Assembly: GCF_001667375.1 (NCBI RefSeq)
Contig: NZ_LZIN01000069.1
Location: 1 to 64,000 of the forward strand
Reading direction: 5' to 3'
Source of the DNA: Mycolicibacter sinensis
Lineage (GTDB): Bacteria > Actinomycetota > Actinomycetes > Mycobacteriales > Mycobacteriaceae
Length of the DNA stretch: 64,000 nucleotides
Shown here piece by piece: positions 35,319 to 45,096 of this stretch. A model generated the notes under the pieces. It was not told where the DNA came from. It made no database searches and worked only from the letters and a program-made list of their open reading frames with translations. The stretch's first letter is position 1; each line of letters opens with the position of its first letter. A program made the translations under genes and the position numbers.

Positions 35319-36563
35319 ATGACGAGGCTTCTGGCTGTGTTCGGCTCGCTCGCCGGACTCGCCACCACCCTCAATGGCTACCGCCCGCTGACCAAGCACG
35401 GCTACCCGTCGCTGTATGCGTTCGCGTTCGGCGTGTTCGCCTCGGAGCTTCCGTTGCAACTGATCGCCGGGCAGTCCGCGGCGTTGGTAGCGGTGTCGCG
35501 CCGGTTGTCGCCGCGGCTACGACGGTTCAGCTGGCTGGTGTCGGTGCTGTCCTGGCTGGGCCTGCTCGGGCTCAGCCATGCCGGGCGCACCGCCAACCGG
35601 CCGCTGACCGCGGCGTTGGACGCCGAACTCGGTGCGGGCCGGCGCACCGACGGCGCTGACCTCTGGAAGCGGCCGGACCCGGACGGCGAAATCGCGAAGG
35701 CACCCGGTCTGGTGCGCATGATGCGGGTCTACCGCGACTACGCCACCGATGCCGACATTCCCTACGGCGAATACGGCGGCCGCAACACCCTCGACGTGTG
35801 GCGTCACCGCGACCTGCCCCGCGACGGCCGCGCGCCGGTCCTGCTGCAGGTGCCGGGCGGCGCCTGGATGGTGGGAAGCAAACGCGGCCAAGCACATCCG
35901 CTGATGACTCACCTGGTGGAGCGGGGCTGGGTGTGCGTGTCGATCAACTACCGGCTCAGTCCGCGCTCCACCTGGCCCGATCACATCATCGACGTCAAGC
36001 GCGCCCTGGCCTGGACGAAAGCCCACATCGCCGACTACGGCGGCGACCCGGACTGGGTCGCGGTCACCGGCGGTTCGGCGGGCGGGCACCTGTGCGCGCT
36101 GACCGCCCTGACGGCAGGCGACCCCCGATTCCAGCCGGGTTTCGCCGACGCCGACACCAGCGTGCGGGCGGCGATCCCGTTCTACGGCATCTACGACTTC
36201 ACCGGCGACACCGATCTGCACCCGCTGCTCACACCGGCGCTCAGCGCCTACGTGTTCAAGCAGAGCCGCCGCAAGTTCCCGGACACCTACCGCGACGCAT
36301 CCCCGATGACGTACATCTCCGCTGACGCGCCACCGTTTTTCGTACTGCACGGGGTCAACGACTCACTGGTGCCGGTCGAGCAGGCCCGCGCTTTCACCGC
36401 CCGGCTGCGCGATGTCAGCACCAACCCGGTCGTCTACGCGGAAATGCCGGTGGCGCAGCACGCCTTCGACATCTTCGGCTCGCCCCGGGCAGCGCACACG
36501 GCGCTGGCCGTCGAGCAGTTCCTTGCCGAGATCTACAGTTCGCGGACCGCCCCGGCCGCCTGA
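35319..36563 (+). CDS. Alpha/beta hydrolase, HSL/LipC-LipO-like esterase
   Basis: A 414-residue membrane-associated esterase. Two hydrophobic stretches (residues about 1-90) precede the hydrolase domain. The oxyanion region is QVPGGAWMVGS near 187, the nucleophile elbow is TGGSAGGH near 258, the acid is GVNDSLVP near 350 and the His is AQHAFDIF near 388. VPGGAW replaces the usual HGGG, as in several mycobacterial Lip proteins. AAGGAG lies immediately upstream of the ATG at 35319. The substrate is probably acyl ester lipid, by family inference. Confidence 0.85.
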   Translation: MTRLLAVFGSLAGLATTLNGYRPLTKHGYPSLYAFAFGVFASELPLQLIAGQSAALVAVSRRLSPRLRRFSWLVSVLSWLGLLGLSHAGRTANRPLTAALDAELGAGRRTDGADLWKRPDPDGEIAKAPGLVRMMRVYRDYATDADIPYGEYGGRNTLDVWRHRDLPRDGRAPVLLQVPGGAWMVGSKRGQAHPLMTHLVERGWVCVSINYRLSPRSTWPDHIIDVKRALAWTKAHIADYGGDPDWVAVTGGSAGGHLCALTALTAGDPRFQPGFADADTSVRAAIPFYGIYDFTGDTDLHPLLTPALSAYVFKQSRRKFPDTYRDASPMTYISADAPPFFVLHGVNDSLVPVEQARAFTARLRDVSTNPVVYAEMPVAQHAFDIFGSPRAAHTALAVEQFLAEIYSSRTAPAA

Positions 36564-36615
36564 CGCGGTCGTCGATACCCCGGCCGCGACGCGACATCTG
36601 TGCCAGACTTCGGCC

Positions 36616-37206
36616 ATGGAACCAACCCCTTCCAGCCTGCTGCCGCATCTGTGGAAGTCGACGCTGGTCTCCGGTGTTCTGGCGCTGGCCCTAGGCGTGC
36701 TGATCCTGGCCTGGCCGGGCCGAACCATCCTGGCGGCCGCCGTGCTGTTCGGCATCTATCTGGTGATCACCGGGGTCGCCCAGGTGATCGTCGCGTTCAG
36801 CCTGCCGGTCGTATCCGCGGGCGGGCGGGTGCTGCTGTTCCTCAGCGGTACCGCGTCGGTGATCCTGGCCGTGCTGTGTTTCCGGCATTTCCACTCCGAC
36901 GAGGAAGCCCTCGCGGTGCTGCTGCTGGCCATCTGGATCGCGGTCGGCTTCATCTTCCGCGGGGTGGCCACCACCGTCGCCGGCATCAGTGACCCGGCGC
37001 TGCCGGGCCGGAGCTGGCAGATCTTCGTGGGCGTGATCAGCCTGCTGGCCGGGCTGGTGACGCTGGCGGCGCCGTTCACCTCGCTGTGGATCCTGGCGTT
37101 GGTGGTCGGCTGGTGGTTGATCGTCATCGGGATCGTCGAGATCATCACCGCCCTCAAGATTCGTAGCGCCTCCCGCGAGATCGACGCGGCGCTGTCGGGC
37201 AGCTAG
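36616..37206 (+). CDS. HdeD-family (DUF308) membrane protein
   Basis: A 196-residue protein with six predicted helices and two DUF308 repeats (LGVLILAWPGRTILAAAVLFGIYLVITG and LAGLVTLAAPFTSLWILALVVGWWLIVIGIVEI). The ATG at 36616 is the first in the coding frame after the esterase stop. HdeD proteins are linked to acid resistance in enterics; their role in mycobacteria is unknown. Confidence 0.82.
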   Translation: MEPTPSSLLPHLWKSTLVSGVLALALGVLILAWPGRTILAAAVLFGIYLVITGVAQVIVAFSLPVVSAGGRVLLFLSGTASVILAVLCFRHFHSDEEALAVLLLAIWIAVGFIFRGVATTVAGISDPALPGRSWQIFVGVISLLAGLVTLAAPFTSLWILALVVGWWLIVIGIVEIITALKIRSASREIDAALSGS

Positions 37207-37303
37207 CCGTCCGACAGCTTCGGGACCCGTCGGCGCCAACGCGGGTACCCTGAGTCCTAACCCGTTTGACACCTGTCTGAAGCTCTGATCTGGAGTCCGC
37301 GCA

Positions 37304-37861
37304 ATGCCCGAATCGGGGATGCCCTCGCTGTCGCCTGAATCTCAACCGTCCTGGCCGCGGGCCGGCGGAGGCTATCCCCCGCCCGGCTACCCCTACCCCT
37401 ACCCGGCGCCCGGGCAGTACCCCGGCTACCCCCCGCCCGGCCCCAGCGCGCCCCGGAACGGTATGGGCATCGCTGCCCTGGTGGTAGCCATCGCCGGAAT
37501 CGTGACCGCGCTGTCGGTGATCGGCGGGGTGGTGCTGGGCATCGTCGCGATGGTGCTCGGGTTCCTTGGGCACAGCCGCGCCAAGCGCGGCGAAGCCGAC
37601 AACGGCGGGGTCGCCATCGCCGGTATCGTCCTCGGTGCGCTGGCGGTGGTCGCCGGAATCGGCTGCATCTTCGTCTACGTCGGCATCTGGCGGACGGCGG
37701 GAGGCGGCGACTACGTGGACTGCATGACGAAGGCGGGTTCGGATGCCGCCGCCCAACAACAGTGCACCGACCGGTTCCGCGAGCACTTCGAGAACAAGTT
37801 CGGCACCGCCGAAGCACCCTTGGTCCAGGAATCGTCGGACTCGGCGCTGATGCCGGCCTAG
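37304..37861 (+). CDS. DUF4190 membrane protein with Pro/Tyr-rich N-terminus
   Basis: A 185-residue protein. Residues 1-50 are Pro/Gly/Tyr-rich (GGYPPPGYPYPYPAPGQY). Two helices in a DUF4190 arrangement (MGIAALVVAIAGIVTALSVIGGVVLGIVAMVLGF and NGGVAIAGIVLGALAVVAG) flank a short loop GHSRAKRGEAD. The extracytoplasmic tail has two Cys (DCMTKAG, QQQCTDRF). Function is unknown. It is convergent with tesB. Confidence 0.78.
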   Translation: MPESGMPSLSPESQPSWPRAGGGYPPPGYPYPYPAPGQYPGYPPPGPSAPRNGMGIAALVVAIAGIVTALSVIGGVVLGIVAMVLGFLGHSRAKRGEADNGGVAIAGIVLGALAVVAGIGCIFVYVGIWRTAGGGDYVDCMTKAGSDAAAQQQCTDRFREHFENKFGTAEAPLVQESSDSALMPA

Positions 37862-37882
37862 CAGCCGGTCTCCGCCATCAGC

Positions 37883-38761
37883 TCAGCGGTTGGCGTTCGG
37901 GAAGTACTTCAAGACGCCTTCTTGGGTGACGGTGGCCAGCAGCTGACCGGCCCGGTCGAAGAAGTGCCCGGCACCCAGCCCGCGCGAATCGGCCGCCACC
38001 GGCGACGACGTCGCGTACAGCACCCAGTCATCGAAACGCACCGGCCGGTGAAGCCACAGGGTGTGGTTGGCGCTGGCCGCGAAGATCCGGTCGAATCCCC
38101 ACGACAGCCCGTGGGTGGTGATGATCGAGTCCAGCACCGTGGTGTCCGACGAGTACACCATCAGTGCGGCGTGTAGCACCGGGTCCTCGGGCAACACGCC
38201 GTCGGCTTTCATCCAGACCCGATTGTGATCGAGCCGCCCGCCCTTGTCGCGCATCACCCAGGCCGGATCATTGGTGTACCGCCACTCGATCGGATGCGGT
38301 GCATTGACGAAATTGGGCACCACTTCCTCGTAGCCCTTGAGCACCTCGCGGACCCTGGGCAGCGTCTCCGGATCGGGGACCGCCGGCGCTGCCACGCCGT
38401 GCTCGAGCCCACGACCACCCGAGAGGTAGGACACCATCGCGGTGGCGACCAGGGTGTCGCCCTGTATCGCATCCACCCGCCGGTTGGCGAACCGGCGTTC
38501 GTCGCGCAGCCGGTGCACCCGGAACTCGATGTCGCGGGCCGGATCTCCGCCGTTGATGAAGTGGACCGACAATGCGCCGGGCGGCAGGTGCGCGGCGACA
38601 GTGCGGCTGGCGGCGACAAACGCCTGCGCCATGAGTTGTCCACCGAAGGTGCGCAGCGGGGTTTTGCTGGGATGCGATCCGACGAACACGTCGTCCCGGG
38701 TGGCCTTGAGGTCCAGTACGGCCAGCAGCTCCTCAAAGTCGGTGTTCGACTCGGCCGGCAC
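37883..38761 (-). CDS. tesB: Acyl-CoA thioesterase II
   Basis: A 292-residue double-hotdog thioesterase releasing fatty acids from acyl-CoA. The N-terminal hotdog has FGGQLMAQAFVAASRTV near residue 39. The C-terminal hotdog has the catalytic Asp in MVYSSDTTVLDS near 203 and the conserved NHTLWLHRPVRFDDW near 236. The GTG start overlaps the pykA stop by one base. The neighbouring pykA gene matches the M. tuberculosis order tesB1-pykA. Confidence 0.93.
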   Translation of the reverse strand: MPAESNTDFEELLAVLDLKATRDDVFVGSHPSKTPLRTFGGQLMAQAFVAASRTVAAHLPPGALSVHFINGGDPARDIEFRVHRLRDERRFANRRVDAIQGDTLVATAMVSYLSGGRGLEHGVAAPAVPDPETLPRVREVLKGYEEVVPNFVNAPHPIEWRYTNDPAWVMRDKGGRLDHNRVWMKADGVLPEDPVLHAALMVYSSDTTVLDSIITTHGLSWGFDRIFAASANHTLWLHRPVRFDDWVLYATSSPVAADSRGLGAGHFFDRAGQLLATVTQEGVLKYFPNANR

Positions 38762-40179
38762 TAGACGTCGTCCTCCCCGATCCGGTGCACGTGGATCAGG
38801 TTAGTCGAGCCCACGGTGCCCGGCGGGGCGCCCGCGACGACGATCACCAGGTCACCGCGGTGATAGCGGCCCAGATCCAGCAGCGCCTTGTCGACCTGAC
38901 GGATCATCCCATCGGTCGACTGCATCTGCGGGACGATGAATGTCTCAGTGCCCCAAGTCATTGCGAGTTGGCTACGGACTTCGGGCAGCGCGGTGAACGC
39001 CAGCAACGGCAGCGGGGTGTGCAACCGGGCCAGCCGCCGGACGGTGTCACCGGACTGGGTGAAGGCCACCAGTGCCTTGGCGTCGAGTCGTTCACCGATC
39101 TCGCGAGCCGCATAGGAGATCACCCCGCGCTTGGTGCGCGGGACATGGCTCAACGGCGGTGCGGCGGTGGAATTCTCCTCCACGGCACACACGATCCTGC
39201 TCATCGTGCGCACCGCCTCCAGGGCGTACTTGCCCACGGCGGTCTCACCGGAAAGCATCACCGCGTCGGCGCCGTCGAGCACCGCGTTGGCCACATCGGA
39301 CGCCTCGGCCCGGGTCGGCCGGAAGTTCTCGATCATCGATTCGAGCATCTGGGTCGCGACGATCACCGGCCGGGCGTTCTCCCGCGCAACCTGGATGGCG
39401 CGCTTCTGCACCAACGGCACCTCTTCGAGCGCGAGCTCCACCCCCAGGTCACCGCGCGCGACCATCACCGCGTCGAACGCCAGCACCACGGCTTCCAGGT
39501 CCTCGATCGCCTCGGGCTTCTCCAGTTTGGCGATCACCGGAACCCGGCGCCCGACCCGGTCCATCACCTCGTGCACCAACTCGACATCCGACGGCGAGCG
39601 CACGAACGACAGCGCCACCATGTCGACGCCGAGGTTCAGGGCGAATTCCAGGTCCTCGATGTCCTTTTCCGACAGGGCGGGCGCCGAGACCTTCATACCC
39701 GGCAGGGACATGCCCTTGTGGTTGCTGACCGGGCCGCCCTCGGTGACCGTGCACACCACGTCCAAGCCGTCGATGTGTTCTACGACGAGGCCGACCTTGC
39801 CGTCGTCGACCAAGACCCGGTCACCGGGCGCGGCGTCGGCGGCCAACTGCTTATAGGTGGTGGATACCCGGTCGTGGTCGCCGGGGTAGTCGGCGACGGT
39901 GATCCGCACGGTCTCACCGGTCGCCCAATAAGCCGAGCCGTCGGTGAAACGTCCCAGCCGGATCTTGGGCCCCTGCAGATCGGCGAGCACGCCGACCGCC
40001 CGCCCGGTCGCGTCCGAGGCGATGCGCACCCATTCGTAGGAGGCTTGGTGGTCTTCATGGTCGCCGTGGCTGAAGTTCAGACGGGCCACATCCATGCCCG
40101 CGTCGACCAATGCCCTGACCATCTCCGCGGAGTGGGTCGCCGGTCCCAGAGTGCAGACGATCTTGCCGCGTCTATTCAC
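38761..40179 (-). CDS. pykA: Pyruvate kinase
   Basis: A 472-residue glycolytic enzyme converting phosphoenolpyruvate and ADP to pyruvate and ATP. Conserved sites are KIVCTLGPATHS near residue 6, ARLNFSHGDHEDH near 33, the catalytic region VIAKLEKPEAIEDLE near 215 with Lys, and the metal site MVARGDLGVELALEEVP near 240. The B domain (about 70-165) and C-terminal regulatory domain are complete. The upstream 101-base spacer holds a hairpin close to the end of the TM2 gene. Confidence 0.97.
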   Translation of the reverse strand: MNRRGKIVCTLGPATHSAEMVRALVDAGMDVARLNFSHGDHEDHQASYEWVRIASDATGRAVGVLADLQGPKIRLGRFTDGSAYWATGETVRITVADYPGDHDRVSTTYKQLAADAAPGDRVLVDDGKVGLVVEHIDGLDVVCTVTEGGPVSNHKGMSLPGMKVSAPALSEKDIEDLEFALNLGVDMVALSFVRSPSDVELVHEVMDRVGRRVPVIAKLEKPEAIEDLEAVVLAFDAVMVARGDLGVELALEEVPLVQKRAIQVARENARPVIVATQMLESMIENFRPTRAEASDVANAVLDGADAVMLSGETAVGKYALEAVRTMSRIVCAVEENSTAAPPLSHVPRTKRGVISYAAREIGERLDAKALVAFTQSGDTVRRLARLHTPLPLLAFTALPEVRSQLAMTWGTETFIVPQMQSTDGMIRQVDKALLDLGRYHRGDLVIVVAGAPPGTVGSTNLIHVHRIGEDDV

Positions 40180-40255
40180 GCCGTCAGCATAGTCGGGCCG
40201 GCTGAGCCGCCATCCTCAGGAATGGTTGGCGCCAGCCGTAACCCGGCTGTTACGC

Positions 40256-40273
40256 AGCATGATCACGCATGCT
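40256..40273. terminator. 6-bp hairpin just after the TM2 gene
   Basis: AGCATG (40256-40261) and CATGCT (40268-40273) pair perfectly around a six-base loop. The hairpin begins 8 bases after the TM2-protein stop codon in the direction of transcription. No run of T follows, so it may be a weak terminator or an operator for downstream pykA. Confidence 0.4.
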
Positions 40274-40280
40274 ATAGCAC

Positions 40281-40667
40281 CTAGCGCAGCGGACGGCCCT
40301 GCGCGTCGTGAACCCGACCGCTCAGGATCAGGATCGCATCCACGATGCCCCAGATGAGCGGAACCGCACCGCCGACCCCCCACGTCACGATCGTGATGAA
40401 GATGCCGGCCAGCAACTGCGCGATCCCGAATCCGGTCTGGCCGAGGTAGATCCGCCCGAACCCGAGCAGCCCGAACACGCCGAGCAGTTGCAGCAGAGCC
40501 GCGGGGACCTTCGACTTGTCCGAGTACGGCTGTCCGGTCATCGGATGATGACCGTGCGGTGCCCACGGATCGGGTTGGCCCGGATACGGTGGCGGGTAAG
40601 GCGAGGCCTGCTGGTAAGGCTGCCACTTGCCCTCCGGCCCGGTAGGAGGCCACGACGGATCGGTCAT
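40281..40667 (-). CDS. TM2-domain membrane protein
   Basis: A 128-residue protein. The N-terminal 50 residues are Pro/Tyr/Gln-rich (QQASPYPPPYPGQP). The TM2 domain has two helices joined by the conserved turn GFGRIYLGQTGFGIAQLL, ending PLIWGIVDAILILSG. It lies between lgt and pykA, as Rv1616-like genes do. Function is unknown; other TM2 proteins are small membrane or stress-related proteins. Confidence 0.82.
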   Translation of the reverse strand: MTDPSWPPTGPEGKWQPYQQASPYPPPYPGQPDPWAPHGHHPMTGQPYSDKSKVPAALLQLLGVFGLLGFGRIYLGQTGFGIAQLLAGIFITIVTWGVGGAVPLIWGIVDAILILSGRVHDAQGRPLR

Positions 40668-40712
40668 CTCCGCAGCATGCCAGAAAACGCGAATCCGCGG
40701 CCCGGGCTGATA

Positions 40713-42140
40713 TCAGCGCTGTTCAGCGTCCTCGTCGGTGGACGTCTCGGGTTCGGTGTCGGTTTCAGCGCCCTCGTCGGCAGCGACCTCTGGTTCAGGC
40801 TCGGCGTCCTCGGATTCTTCGTCCGGGTCGGCTAACGCTTCGGGGTCCTCGCCTTCCTCCGACCCCTCGGCCTCCGGCTCGGGGTCTTCGGCCTCGGTGG
40901 CGTCGTCAGATTCATCGGCCGCGGTGGCGTCGTCAGCCTCCTGGACCACGTCGTCCGTTTCGGCGGCGTCGTCAGCGGCAACGTCGTCATCCTCGACAAC
41001 GGCGGCATCGTCGACGTGCTCGACGTCCTCGGCGTCTTCAGGGGTCTCGGTGTCCTCATCGGGCTCGGCCGCAGTGGCGTCGTCGACGTCGTCGGCCTCG
41101 TCAGCCCCTTCGTCCGCGTCTTGGTCCTCATCGGTTTCGCCTTCGCCGGTCAGTCTTTTCGGCACTCGGACCACCGATCCGACGCCGTTTGCGGTGCCGA
41201 CTGCCACCAACTCCTCTTCGGCTTCCGGCTCCGGCTCGGTCACCGCCTGCTGCCCGGATCCCTGCTGCTCCCAAGCGCGACGGATGACGTCCGGATCCTC
41301 ACGACCCTTGGTGGCCAGCAGGATGTAGACCACCGCGCCGATGAACACGAAGGTCGAGGTGAACGAGTTGACCCGGATACCGGCGATGTGGGTGGCCGCA
41401 TCATCGCGCAGCAATTCGATGCCGAAGCGCCCGATGCAGTAACCGGCGACATACAGCGCGAACAGCCGGCCGTGCCCCATCCGGAACCGCCGGTCGGCGT
41501 AGATCAGCACCGCGAATACCACGAGGTTCCAGAGCAATTCGTAGAGGAACGTCGGCTGGACGATCTTGTACAGTTCCCCGGTCGACACGCCGTCGAGCAG
41601 GTGCGGATCGCGTACCCCGGCAGCATCCTCACGCCAGAAGATCTCCAGCCCCCACGGCAGCGTCGTCTCCCGGCCGTAGAGCTCCTGATTGAAGTAGTTA
41701 CCGATGCGCCCGATCGCCTGCGCCAACACGATGCCGGGTGCGACCGCGTCGCCGAAGGCCGGCAGCGGGATCCCGCGACGGCGGCAGCCGATCCACGCGC
41801 CGACACCGCCGAGCGCCACCGCACCCCAGATGCCCAGACCGCCGTCCCAGATACGTACCGTGGCCTCCCATCCGACGCCGCCCTCACCGAAGTAGGTCCG
41901 CCAGTCCGTCATCAGGTGATACAGCCGCCCACCGATCAACCCGAACGGCACCGCCCACAGCGCAATGTCATAGATGACCCCCGGCTCGCCGCCGCGGGCC
42001 CGCCACCGGCGGTCCCCGATCAGCAGCGCCGCGACGATCCCGACGATGATGCACAGTGCATAGGCCCGGATGGGGACCGGGCCCAGATGCCAGACACCGC
42101 GCGCCGGACTGGGAAAGTAGGTCAGCCAGTTCAACGTCAT
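40713..42140 (-). CDS. lgt: Prolipoprotein diacylglyceryl transferase with long acidic C-terminal tail
   Basis: A 475-residue enzyme transferring diacylglyceryl to the lipobox cysteine of prolipoproteins. Seven helices cover residues about 15-275. The signature is IGRIGNYFNQELYGRET near 143, with His/Tyr/Arg sites in GGRLYHLMTDW and CIGRFGIELLRDD. Residues about 300-475 form a low-complexity Asp/Glu/Ala tail. Mycobacterial Lgt proteins share such an extension but its role is unknown. The ATG overlaps the trpA stop by 4 bases, placing it at the end of the trp operon. Confidence 0.95.
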   Translation of the reverse strand: MTLNWLTYFPSPARGVWHLGPVPIRAYALCIIVGIVAALLIGDRRWRARGGEPGVIYDIALWAVPFGLIGGRLYHLMTDWRTYFGEGGVGWEATVRIWDGGLGIWGAVALGGVGAWIGCRRRGIPLPAFGDAVAPGIVLAQAIGRIGNYFNQELYGRETTLPWGLEIFWREDAAGVRDPHLLDGVSTGELYKIVQPTFLYELLWNLVVFAVLIYADRRFRMGHGRLFALYVAGYCIGRFGIELLRDDAATHIAGIRVNSFTSTFVFIGAVVYILLATKGREDPDVIRRAWEQQGSGQQAVTEPEPEAEEELVAVGTANGVGSVVRVPKRLTGEGETDEDQDADEGADEADDVDDATAAEPDEDTETPEDAEDVEHVDDAAVVEDDDVAADDAAETDDVVQEADDATAADESDDATEAEDPEPEAEGSEEGEDPEALADPDEESEDAEPEPEVAADEGAETDTEPETSTDEDAEQR

Positions 42141-42943
42141 CCGTGCGAAACCCTCTGACGCACACCAGCAGCGAGTTCTTCGGTCAAGGACCGCAGCGCG
42201 GGCAGGCTGTCGGTGAGTGCGGTGACCAGTGCCGACCCCACGATGACGCCGTCGGCGTAGGCGCCGATCTCGGCGGCCTGCGCCCCGGACCGCACTCCCA
42301 ATCCCACCCCGACGGGAATGTCGGAGGCCTCCCGAACGCGGCGCACCAGTTCCGGTGCGGCGTTCGACACCGTGTCGCGAGCACCGGTGACGCCCATGGT
42401 CGAAGCGGCGTAGACGAATCCGCTTGAAGCGTGTGCGGTCTCGGCAAGGCGCTGCGGTGTCGACGACGGTGCCACCAGGAAGATCCGGTCCAGCCGGTGC
42501 TGCTCGGACGCGGCCATCCAGTCGTCGGCCTCGTCGATGATCAAGTCGGGGGTGATCAACCCGAGGCCACCGGCCGAAGCGAGATCACGGGCGAATGCGT
42601 CGACCCCGTAGCGCAGCACCGGGTTCCAGTAGGTCATTACCACCGCGCGGCCACCGGCGCGGGTGATCGCCTCGACCACGGTCAGGGTGTCACGCACCCG
42701 GACACCGCCCCGCAGGGCGGCCTCGGCGGCCCCCGCCACGGTCGGTCCGTCCATTCCCGGATCGGAGTACGGCACGCCGACTTCGACGAGGTCGCACCCC
42801 GCCTCGACCAGCGTGGTCATCGCGGCGATGGAGCCGGCCACGTCCGGATAGCCGGTCGGTAAGTAGCCGATCAGGGCGGCGCGGCCCTCCTCCCGGCACC
42901 CGGCGAACAGCGAGGCCAGCCGGTCGCCGGCGTGACCGCTCAT
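42137..42943 (-). CDS. trpA: Tryptophan synthase alpha chain
   Basis: A 268-residue TIM-barrel subunit that cleaves indole-3-glycerol phosphate and passes indole to TrpB. Catalytic Glu is in [17 protein letters not shown] near residue 49 and Asp is the one of YSDP. Later conserved sites are [15 protein letters not shown] near 172 and [10 protein letters not shown] near 210. The ATG at 42943 overlaps the trpB stop by 4 bases. Confidence 0.96.
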   Translation of the reverse strand: MSGHAGDRLASLFAGCREEGRAALIGYLPTGYPDVAGSIAAMTTLVEAGCDLVEVGVPYSDPGMDGPTVAGAAEAALRGGVRVRDTLTVVEAITRAGGRAVVMTYWNPVLRYGVDAFARDLASAGGLGLITPDLIIDEADDWMAASEQHRLDRIFLVAPSSTPQRLAETAHASSGFVYAASTMGVTGARDTVSNAAPELVRRVREASDIPVGVGLGVRSGAQAAEIGAYADGVIVGSALVTALTDSLPALRSLTEELAAGVRQRVSHG

Positions 42944-44205
42944 TGCGGGCCGCCGTCGTCGAGCAGGCCGAACCACTTGGCGGCGGTCTCGACGTCCTTG
43001 TCGCCGCGCCCGGACAGGTTCACCACGATGATTTTGCCCGGGCCCAGCTCGGCGGCCAGCTGCAGCGCGCCGGCCACCGCGTGCGCGGATTCGATCGCCG
43101 GGATGATTCCCTCAGTGCGGCAAAGTATTCCGAACGCCGCCATCGCCTCGGTGTCGGTGATCGGCCGGTACTCGGCTCGCCCCGTCTCGCGCAGCCAGGC
43201 GTGCTCCGGGCCGACGCCGGGGTAGTCCAGCCCCGCCGAGATCGAATGGGATTCGATGGTCTGACCGTCGTCGTCTTGCAGCAGGTAGGAGAACGACCCC
43301 TGGAACGCCCCCGGGGATCCGCCGGTGAACGTCGCGGCGTGCCGGCCGGTGGCCACGCCGTCGCCGCCGGCTTCGTAGCCGATCAGCCGCACCGCCGGGT
43401 CGTCGAGGAACGCGTGGAAGATGCCGATGGCGTTCGATCCACCGCCGACGCAGGCCACCACGGCATCGGGCAGCCGGCCCGCCATCTGCTGAATCTGCGT
43501 GCGGGTCTCCAGGCCGACGATCCGCTGGAAGTCGCGCACCATGGTCGGAAACGGGTGCGGCCCGGCGGCGGTGCCGAAGCAGTAGTAGGTGCGATCGGCG
43601 TTGGTCACCCAGTCCCGGAACGCCTCGTTGATGGCGTCCTTCAAGGTCTGCGAGCCCGACTCCACCGAGACCACCTCAGCGCCCAGCAACCGCATCCGGG
43701 CCACGTTGAGCGCTTGGCGGCGGGTGTCGACGGCGCCCATGTAGATCACGCACTCCAGCCCCAGCAGGGCGCAGGCGGTGGCGGTGGCCACCCCGTGCTG
43801 GCCGGCGCCGGTCTCGGCGATCACCCGGGTCTTGCCCATGCGCCGGGCCAGCAGCGCTTGGCCGAGCACGTTGTTGATCTTGTGCGAGCCGGTGTGGTTC
43901 AGATCCTCGCGTTTGAGGAAGATGCGTGCCCCGCCGGCGTGGGCGGAGAGGCGTTCGGCCTCATACAGAGGTGAGGGCCGGCCGGTGTAGTGCGTCTGCA
44001 GCTTGTCGAGGGTGTCGAGGAACTCGCGGTCATTGCGCACCTTGTCGTAGGCGGCGGTGACTTCTTCGATGACCGCCATCAACGCCTCGGCGACGTAGCG
44101 GCCGCCGTAGGCGCCGAAGTGCCCGCGGGCGTCGGGGTCGTGCCGGCTCGGTTCGGCCACTCCGGCGCTGGCGCGCGGAAGAGGAGGCTGGGCGGTGTCC
44201 GACAT
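42940..44205 (-). CDS. trpB: Tryptophan synthase beta chain
   Basis: A 421-residue PLP enzyme joining indole and serine to make tryptophan. The PLP lysine is in [15 protein letters not shown] near residue 107, the substrate-gating Glu is in AETGAGQHG near 130, and the phosphate-binding glycine loop is [10 protein letters not shown] near 252. The N-terminal 35 residues are an extension typical of mycobacteria. The start abuts the trpC stop with no gap. Confidence 0.97.
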   Translation of the reverse strand: MSDTAQPPLPRASAGVAEPSRHDPDARGHFGAYGGRYVAEALMAVIEEVTAAYDKVRNDREFLDTLDKLQTHYTGRPSPLYEAERLSAHAGGARIFLKREDLNHTGSHKINNVLGQALLARRMGKTRVIAETGAGQHGVATATACALLGLECVIYMGAVDTRRQALNVARMRLLGAEVVSVESGSQTLKDAINEAFRDWVTNADRTYYCFGTAAGPHPFPTMVRDFQRIVGLETRTQIQQMAGRLPDAVVACVGGGSNAIGIFHAFLDDPAVRLIGYEAGGDGVATGRHAATFTGGSPGAFQGSFSYLLQDDDGQTIESHSISAGLDYPGVGPEHAWLRETGRAEYRPITDTEAMAAFGILCRTEGIIPAIESAHAVAGALQLAAELGPGKIIVVNLSGRGDKDVETAAKWFGLLDDGGPQ

Positions 44206-45024
44206 CTAGCGGGTCGACTTCGGGCAGGACGGATGCTTACCCGCACTGACCAAATCGGCAACGGCCGCCCGCGGGTCGCCGCTGGTGACCAGTCCCTCAC
44301 CGACCAGAACGGCGTCCGCGCCGGCGCCGGCGTAGGCCAGCAGGTCCGCGGTGCCGCGAACTCCGGACTCGGCGATCTTGACCACCTCGGTGGGCAGGCC
44401 CGGCGCGATCCGCGCGAAGCAGTCCCGGTCGACCTTCAGCGTGTGCAGGTCGCGGGCGTTGACCCCGATCACCTTCGCGCCGGCGGTCAGGGCCCGGTCG
44501 GCCTCTTCCTCGGTGTGCACCTCCACCAGGGCGGTCATCCCGAGGGACTCGGTGCGGTCGAGCATCGAGACCAGCGCCTGCTGTTCGAGCGCCGCCACGA
44601 TCAGCAACAGCATGTCCGCGCCGTGAGCGCGTGCTTCGTGAATCTGGTAGGGCCGCACGATGAAATCCTTGCGCAGCACCGGCACCGACACCGCGGCGCG
44701 CACCGCGTCCAGGTCGGCCAGCGAGCCGTTGAACCGGCGCTGTTCGGTCAGCACACTGATCGCGCGGGCACCGCCTTCGGCGTAGGCGCAGGCCAGTTCG
44801 GCCGGGTCGGCGATGGGGGCCAGTTGGCCCTTCGACGGGCTGGCCCGCTTGACCTCGGCGATCACCGCGATGCCGGGCTCTCGCAGTGCCGCCATGACGT
44901 CCCGCGGGGCGGGCATGGCCTCGGCTGCCGCCTTGACTTGCGCCAGGCTGACGACGGCCTCCCGGGCGGCAACGTCGGCGCAGACTCCCTCGATGATGGA
45001 GTCGAGCACGGTTGCCGAACTCAT
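44206..45024 (-). CDS. trpC: Indole-3-glycerol phosphate synthase
   Basis: A 272-residue TIM barrel closing the ring of the anthranilate derivative CdRP. The conserved sites are [13 protein letters not shown] near residue 54 (catalytic Lys), VLRKDFIV near 117 (second Lys), [11 protein letters not shown] near 190 and ESGVRG near 215. The ATG at 45024 is the family start. No TrpF domain is fused and no trpF is nearby; PriA encoded at 51.8 kb supplies that step. Confidence 0.96.
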   Translation of the reverse strand: MSSATVLDSIIEGVCADVAAREAVVSLAQVKAAAEAMPAPRDVMAALREPGIAVIAEVKRASPSKGQLAPIADPAELACAYAEGGARAISVLTEQRRFNGSLADLDAVRAAVSVPVLRKDFIVRPYQIHEARAHGADMLLLIVAALEQQALVSMLDRTESLGMTALVEVHTEEEADRALTAGAKVIGVNARDLHTLKVDRDCFARIAPGLPTEVVKIAESGVRGTADLLAYAGAGADAVLVGEGLVTSGDPRAAVADLVSAGKHPSCPKSTR

Positions 45025-45096
45025 GTCTGCCGGTTCCTCTCGCACGTTCCGTCGAAGACCTTCATCGAAGGGTAGCTACCGTCACCACCCGCGATG

